64,000 nt of DNA. Origin: JAZTZP01 sp045637525 (lineage in GTDB: Bacteria; Bacillota; Clostridia; UBA1381). The notes beneath the pieces are model-generated. The model was not told the origin of the DNA. It did no database searches and was given only the letters and a program-made list of their open reading frames with translations. The DNA is taken from positions 1 to 64,000 of the forward strand of contig JAZTZP010000119.1 in assembly GCA_045637525.1 (NCBI GenBank). The letters run 5' to 3'. The translations under genes were made by a program, and so were the position numbers. Each line of letters begins with the position of its first letter. Position 1 is the first letter of the stretch. Positions 60,563-64,000 of the stretch are shown piece by piece.

Positions 60563-61261
60563 ATGAATACAATTAATTTACTTCACGGAACAGACCACAT
60601 TATAGAAGTGCCGGATATAAATATAGGAAATGAGCATAATGATTACGGAAAAGGCTTTTATTGCACACGCTCCGAGGAAATGGCAAAGGAATGGGCTTGC
60701 AAGCAGAATACAGACGGATTTATAAACCGTTATGAATTAAATACTTATGGACTTAGCATTTTAAATTTGATGGACGGAAATCATACTGTTTTAAATTGGA
60801 TTGCTCTGCTCCTTAAATATCGTACATTCAAGCTGAGTTCTGAAATTGCTGTTGATGCAAGAGAATATATTATAGAACATTATTCTGTTGATACTTCAAG
60901 CTATGATGTGATTGTGGGTTATCGTGCCGATGATTCATATTTTCAGTATGCGGAAAGCTTTGTGTCAAACGGACTTCCTCTTCGTAGCTTAAATCTGGCA
61001 TTAAAGCTCGGCAAGCTAGGAGTGCAGACTGTTTTGGTATCGCAAAAAGCATTTGAACAAATTAAATTTATAGACGCATCTCCTGTTGAGAAAAATATAT
61101 ATTATCCCAAATTCCTTGACAGAGATACAAGTGCAAGAAAAACATACCGTCAGGAAATAAAAAAGAGTAGTTCATACCGAGATGACATTTTTGTAATGGA
61201 TATTCTGAGAGAGGAGTTGAAAAACGATGACCCACGCATACAGCGAATTATATTTGAATGA
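60563..61261 (+). CDS. DUF3990 ADP-ribosyltransferase-like toxin candidate
   Basis: 232 aa from ATG 60563 (CAGGAGGT upstream). Motifs: NLLHGTDHIIEVPD (ART-type His), NDYGKGFYCTRSEEMAKEWA (about 28-47, the GxGFYxT element), YDVIVGYRADDSYFQYAESF (about 115-134). DUF3990 members are thought to be ADP-ribosyltransferase-fold proteins. It is followed, with a 35-nt overlap, by an HTH protein. Size, order and shared promoter fit a toxin-antitoxin pair, but neutralisation is not demonstrated. Confidence 0.72.
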   Translation: MNTINLLHGTDHIIEVPDINIGNEHNDYGKGFYCTRSEEMAKEWACKQNTDGFINRYELNTYGLSILNLMDGNHTVLNWIALLLKYRTFKLSSEIAVDAREYIIEHYSVDTSSYDVIVGYRADDSYFQYAESFVSNGLPLRSLNLALKLGKLGVQTVLVSQKAFEQIKFIDASPVEKNIYYPKFLDRDTSARKTYRQEIKKSSSYRDDIFVMDILREELKNDDPRIQRIIFE

Positions 61262-61874
61262 TGCAAAAGAATGTCTTGCCGATATGCTTGACTATGCCGT
61301 GAACGACTGTGATTTTAAAGCGGATTGGTTTGCTTCGCTCTTTGTTACAACGGGATATGCTCAAAAATTTGAAAGCGGAAATCCTGCTGTAATTTCAGGA
61401 ATGTCGGGTGTTGAGCTTGCCCGTGAAATTATAAAAAAAGCGTATAAGGACAAAAAAACACCCACTGCAACAAACAGCGAAGGAGCTTCGCCCGAATATT
61501 GGGCAGGCTGGGTACTTGCTGAATATCATTGGGCATCGGGACACCGCTTTAAAGATATTTTTGAGCGTGTACCGCTATCTGAAATTATTGCCATGCATCC
61601 TGTTTATCACGAAATGGATATAACACATTTTATAGACAGTATGGAGAGCTTTTATAATAAAGCAGAGCTTGAAACAAAGCTAAAACGCATCCGTGAAAGC
61701 AGAGGAATCTCACAATCTGAGCTTGCAGAAATGTCAGGCGTTAAGCTCCGTTCAATCCAAATGTATGAGCAAAAGGTAAATGACATTGATAAAGCACAAG
61801 CTCAAACCCTTTATAAACTCTCCCGTGTTCTCGGTTGTAATATCGAGGATATGCTTGAAAATCCTATGAAATAA
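61227..61874 (+). CDS. HTH antitoxin / regulator of the DUF3990 module
   Basis: 215 aa. The N-terminal region (about 1-150, LADMLDYAVNDCDFKADWFA, EYWAGWVLAEYHWASGHRFK) is the helical domain that accompanies DUF3990 genes; the C-terminal 60 residues are an XRE-type HTH (IRESRGISQSELAEMSGVKL RSIQMYEQ). GAGAGGAG lies inside the toxin gene 10 nt before the ATG. The 35-nt overlap implies coupled translation. Likely binds the palindromes at 60505-60547. Confidence 0.75.
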   Translation: MTHAYSELYLNDAKECLADMLDYAVNDCDFKADWFASLFVTTGYAQKFESGNPAVISGMSGVELAREIIKKAYKDKKTPTATNSEGASPEYWAGWVLAEYHWASGHRFKDIFERVPLSEIIAMHPVYHEMDITHFIDSMESFYNKAELETKLKRIRESRGISQSELAEMSGVKLRSIQMYEQKVNDIDKAQAQTLYKLSRVLGCNIEDMLENPMK

Positions 61875-62000
61875 AAAATGCAAGTTAAGGGGATGAAATT
61901 CGCTAAAATTTATTAAAAAGTACCCTTAACAGCTATTTTTATATTTGTATAGTGCTAAACTACCTTAAACTTCGCAAACACTAATTTCAAAAACTGTGTA

Positions 62001-62040
62001 TCAAGCAAAATCACATAAAATTGCGTTTGATATGTCTATT
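62001..62040. repeat. Island boundary repeat C = genuine hemW 3' end
   Basis: The last 40 bases of hemW, matching the cores of repeats A and B at 35 of 40 positions. Only this core is shared; flanks differ. The 61,875-62,000 stretch just outside it is AT-rich and empty apart from a weak TTAAGG/CCCTTAA inverted repeat. Confidence 0.7.
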
Positions 62041-63101
62041 CCTATAGGTGTAAGATATAAAAACCCGTTTTTCTCTTCTAAAAATCCGTTTTTAATATGT
62101 GTTTTTATTTCTTTTCCATACATATTATATATGTCCTCTCCGAAAAGCTCTGAAAATCTTTCAAGCTTTATTCCGCTTGCCTTTCTAAGACCCATTATAA
62201 TAAATTCCGATATTCTGTCATTGTCTGACAGCTCCTCTGTATCTTTGGGGCATCCTTTTCCGTTTATATAATCAGAAACATTTTCCGTATTAAAATACCG
62301 CTTTTTGTTCATGTAAGAGTGTGCCGCCGCACCGAGACCGATATATTCCTCGCAGTCCCAGTATTTAAGGTTATGACGGCACTTAGCTCCGGGAAGTGCA
62401 AAATTTGATATTTCATACCGCTCATATCCGTGTTTTTTTAAAAACTCACAGGTAAAAGCATACATCTCCCGGTCCTTATCTTCATCTTCAACATATTTTC
62501 CCTCGCCGTAAAGCTTAAAAAACGGAGTTCCTTCCTCTATAATAAGGCTGTACGCCGATATGTGCTTCGGTTCTAATCCCACCGCAGCCTTTAAAGTCGC
62601 ATCTAAGCTCTCTTTCGTCTGATAAGGAATACCCGTCATTATATCAAGGTTAAAATTACTTATATATTTTTTTATAATTCCTGCAGCAGAAACAGCCGTA
62701 TCCGAATTATGAATACGGCCAAGCTTTTTAAGCTCATTATCATTAAAGCTCTGAACTCCCATGCTTATACGGTTCACACCAATATCCGAAAACGCCTTTA
62801 TCTTTTCCTCAGTCACCGACTCCGGATTAACCTCAGCCGTAAATTCAGCGTTTTCGGCTAAAGAAAAATTATCACATATAATACTGCCGAGAAAATGAAT
62901 ATCCGAAACCGACAGAAGCGACGGAGTACCGCCACCGATAAATACAGTATCAACACACTCCCCCGCATACTTAAAAGCCTCACGCTTAAGCGCCCCTAAA
63001 TATTCACTTATCTCTCCCTCACACCCGGCAAAAGAAGTGAAATCACAATAAAGACACTTCCTTACGCAAAACGGGATATGAATATACAGTCCTTTCATCA
63101 T
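62001..63101 (-). CDS. hemW: HemW, radical SAM heme chaperone
   Basis: 366 aa. Radical SAM cluster motif CVRKCLYCDFTSF (Cys 12, 16, 19), GGGTPSLL, EVNPESVTEEKI, GVNRISMGVQSFNDNELKKLGRIH (the HemN/HemW block) and GLGAAAHSYMNKKRY. The CX3CX2C-Phe arrangement and length fit HemW rather than the true coproporphyrinogen oxidase HemN. It is normally directly upstream of hrcA in Firmicutes; here about 5.3 kb of accessory DNA intervenes. AAAGGAG lies 11 nt before the ATG; the neighbouring membrane-protein gene is 21 bp upstream. Confidence 0.93.
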   Translation of the reverse strand: MMKGLYIHIPFCVRKCLYCDFTSFAGCEGEISEYLGALKREAFKYAGECVDTVFIGGGTPSLLSVSDIHFLGSIICDNFSLAENAEFTAEVNPESVTEEKIKAFSDIGVNRISMGVQSFNDNELKKLGRIHNSDTAVSAAGIIKKYISNFNLDIMTGIPYQTKESLDATLKAAVGLEPKHISAYSLIIEEGTPFFKLYGEGKYVEDEDKDREMYAFTCEFLKKHGYERYEISNFALPGAKCRHNLKYWDCEEYIGLGAAAHSYMNKKRYFNTENVSDYINGKGCPKDTEELSDNDRISEFIIMGLRKASGIKLERFSELFGEDIYNMYGKEIKTHIKNGFLEEKNGFLYLTPIGIDISNAILCDFA

Positions 63102-63122
63102 ATAATTATCAGCTCCTTTATT

Positions 63123-63803
63123 TTACTCAAAATATTTCCGGAAAGGCAGACCGTCACGAAATTCAAAGAAATGTTTAAAAACAGATGCCGCTCTTCCGAT
63201 TAACCAGCCGTTTAACACTGCGCATATAAATGTTCCCCAGCTGATGCCTTCAAACCGTCCGAAACCGAAAAATGCAAAAGACATAATAACAGCCGCAACG
63301 CAGCTTGAGCAGTCATAAACAGTCTTGACTCTGCTGATTGATATGTTCAGTTTTGCTGATATTTCTTTTACGAAAAGTTCATATGCCTCAGGCGAAATAT
63401 ATGTATTAAATAAAAGCGATACTCCTGTTGCACACATCAGCATACCTGCTGCATAATATCCCACCCGGAATGCAAATGCATCATATGGAATCATTGATAT
63501 CATGAAAACCGCACCGTCTAAAATAAATCCGTAAAACACTGCCGTTACGAACGAAAACAGATAAGACAGTTTTCCTTTTCGCTGAATTAATAAAAGCATG
63601 ATAATCAGAATTGCCTGAACAACATATTCAGCCATTCCGAAACTGAAAAACTTAAAATATTCCGAAATCTTAAGATGCAGTATATACGCCGGCGCAACTA
63701 TCATTGACATTCCAAAATCCGCACGCTCCATAAACGCCGTCCCGATTGCCAGTACAATTATACCAATAAAATACGCTGCTTCCGTAAAAAATCTTTTTTT
63801 CAT
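63123..63803 (-). CDS. YczE/YitT-type membrane protein (DUF6198-like)
   Basis: 226 aa with five predicted membrane segments, lacking the DUF2179 tail of YitT. Segments: AYFIGIIVLAIGTAFMERAD (about 11-30), ILIIMLLLIQRKG, FSFVTAVFYGFILDGAVFMI and VGYYAAGMLMCATGVSLLFN. The ERADFGMSMIVAPAYI start and DCSSCVAAVIMSFAFFG region agree with the YczE/YyaS/DUF6198 family, whose function is unknown. It probably shares a transcript with hemW. AGGAGAG precedes ATG. Confidence 0.8.
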   Translation of the reverse strand: MKKRFFTEAAYFIGIIVLAIGTAFMERADFGMSMIVAPAYILHLKISEYFKFFSFGMAEYVVQAILIIMLLLIQRKGKLSYLFSFVTAVFYGFILDGAVFMISMIPYDAFAFRVGYYAAGMLMCATGVSLLFNTYISPEAYELFVKEISAKLNISISRVKTVYDCSSCVAAVIMSFAFFGFGRFEGISWGTFICAVLNGWLIGRAASVFKHFFEFRDGLPFRKYFE

Positions 63804-63866
63804 TTATTATCTCTCCTCGTAAATATAATTGACGTTTGATACAGAAACGACAAAAGATATAAACTA

Positions 63867-64000
63867 TTAATTTTCAACCGGCAAAACGGTATCGGTTTTT
63901 AAGTCAATTACATAGTCAACGTCATAATGCAGATAAACCTTTTCGTTTTCCTTATCAATTACAACATTTTCAAAACGCTTTTGTCCGTAAAGACTTACGG
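63867..64000 (-). CDS. 3' end of an unrecognised gene, cut by the window edge
   Basis: The final 44 codons of a minus-strand gene, ending KRFENVVIDKENEKVYLHYD and YVIDLKTDTVLPVEN before TAA at 63867. The alternating charged/hydrophobic pattern suggests beta strands. The start lies beyond 64000, so no family can be given. Confidence 0.6.
   Translation of the reverse strand, partial: VSLYGQKRFENVVIDKENEKVYLHYDVDYVIDLKTDTVLPVEN

Overview
The window looks like a chromosomal segment of an anaerobic, low-GC Gram-positive bacterium of the class Clostridia. The evidence is the heat-shock order hemW..hrcA-grpE-dnaK-dnaJ with a perfect CIRCE element, a WalRK-type two-component system, consensus sigma-A promoters, strong AGGAGG ribosome sites, and abundant S-layer-homology (SLH) and copper-amine-oxidase-N ('stalk') surface proteins. 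The surface-protein repertoire resembles polysaccharide-degrading gut Clostridia such as Monoglobus-like lineages. That placement is inference only; there is no rRNA here.

Layout. (1) 1-7.2 kb, minus strand: an interspersed repeat, two surface proteins downstream of ilvE, then a YycI-like protein with WalK and WalR. A TGTAAT-N5-TGTAAT WalR-type box sits at the walR promoter. (2) 7.5-9.6 kb, plus strand: a PRTase-like protein, a FliB/YkgJ-type Cys-cluster protein and a decayed yitT. (3) 9.6-12.5 kb: a frameshifted leucine-rich-repeat gene, a palindromic element, a five-tRNA operon (Val-Asp-Phe-Gly-Cys), an acidic surface protein, a gene remnant and a 124-bp TIR element.

(4) 12.5-45 kb: a large Gram-positive polysaccharide-utilisation locus. 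Read from its promoter near 41.65 kb on the minus strand, it encodes two LplB/LplC-type permeases, a heparinase II/III-family enzyme, a solute-binding lipoprotein, two giant modular secreted proteins (1299 and 1103 aa), two SLH proteins, two GH141-like parallel beta-helix proteins, and GH95, GH20 and GH29 enzymes. A YesM/YesN-type sensor kinase and AraC-type regulator are divergent from it. A 12-bp direct repeat with 22-bp spacing just upstream of the weak -35 of the permease promoter is the likely operator. The enzyme set points to a fucosylated, hexosamine- and probably uronate-containing glycan, trimmed at the surface and finished inside the cell.

(5) 45-56.7 kb: lysA; tig-clpP-clpX; an unusual dnaJ-hisD-hisB arrangement; and hrcA-grpE-dnaK. 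(6) 56.7-62 kb: two small accessory islands wedged between hrcA and hemW. Three copies of the hemW 3' end (near 56.8, 60.1 and 62.0 kb) flank them like attachment sites. Island 1 carries a DUF4417 gene overlapping an orphan Ntox50-type toxin, small immunity candidates, a frameshifted zinc-ribbon gene, a candidate small RNA and an ImmA/HTH pair. Island 2 carries a recombinase-like remnant and a DUF3990 ADP-ribosyltransferase-like toxin with an HTH antitoxin behind a strong promoter with palindromic operator candidates. (7) 62-64 kb: hemW, a YczE/YitT-type membrane protein and a gene cut by the window edge.

The most noteworthy items are the glycan locus with its two giant proteins of unrecognised repeat module, and the hemW-3'-end island array with an orphan toxin and small-RNA candidate. 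All family calls are by eye; no database search was run.
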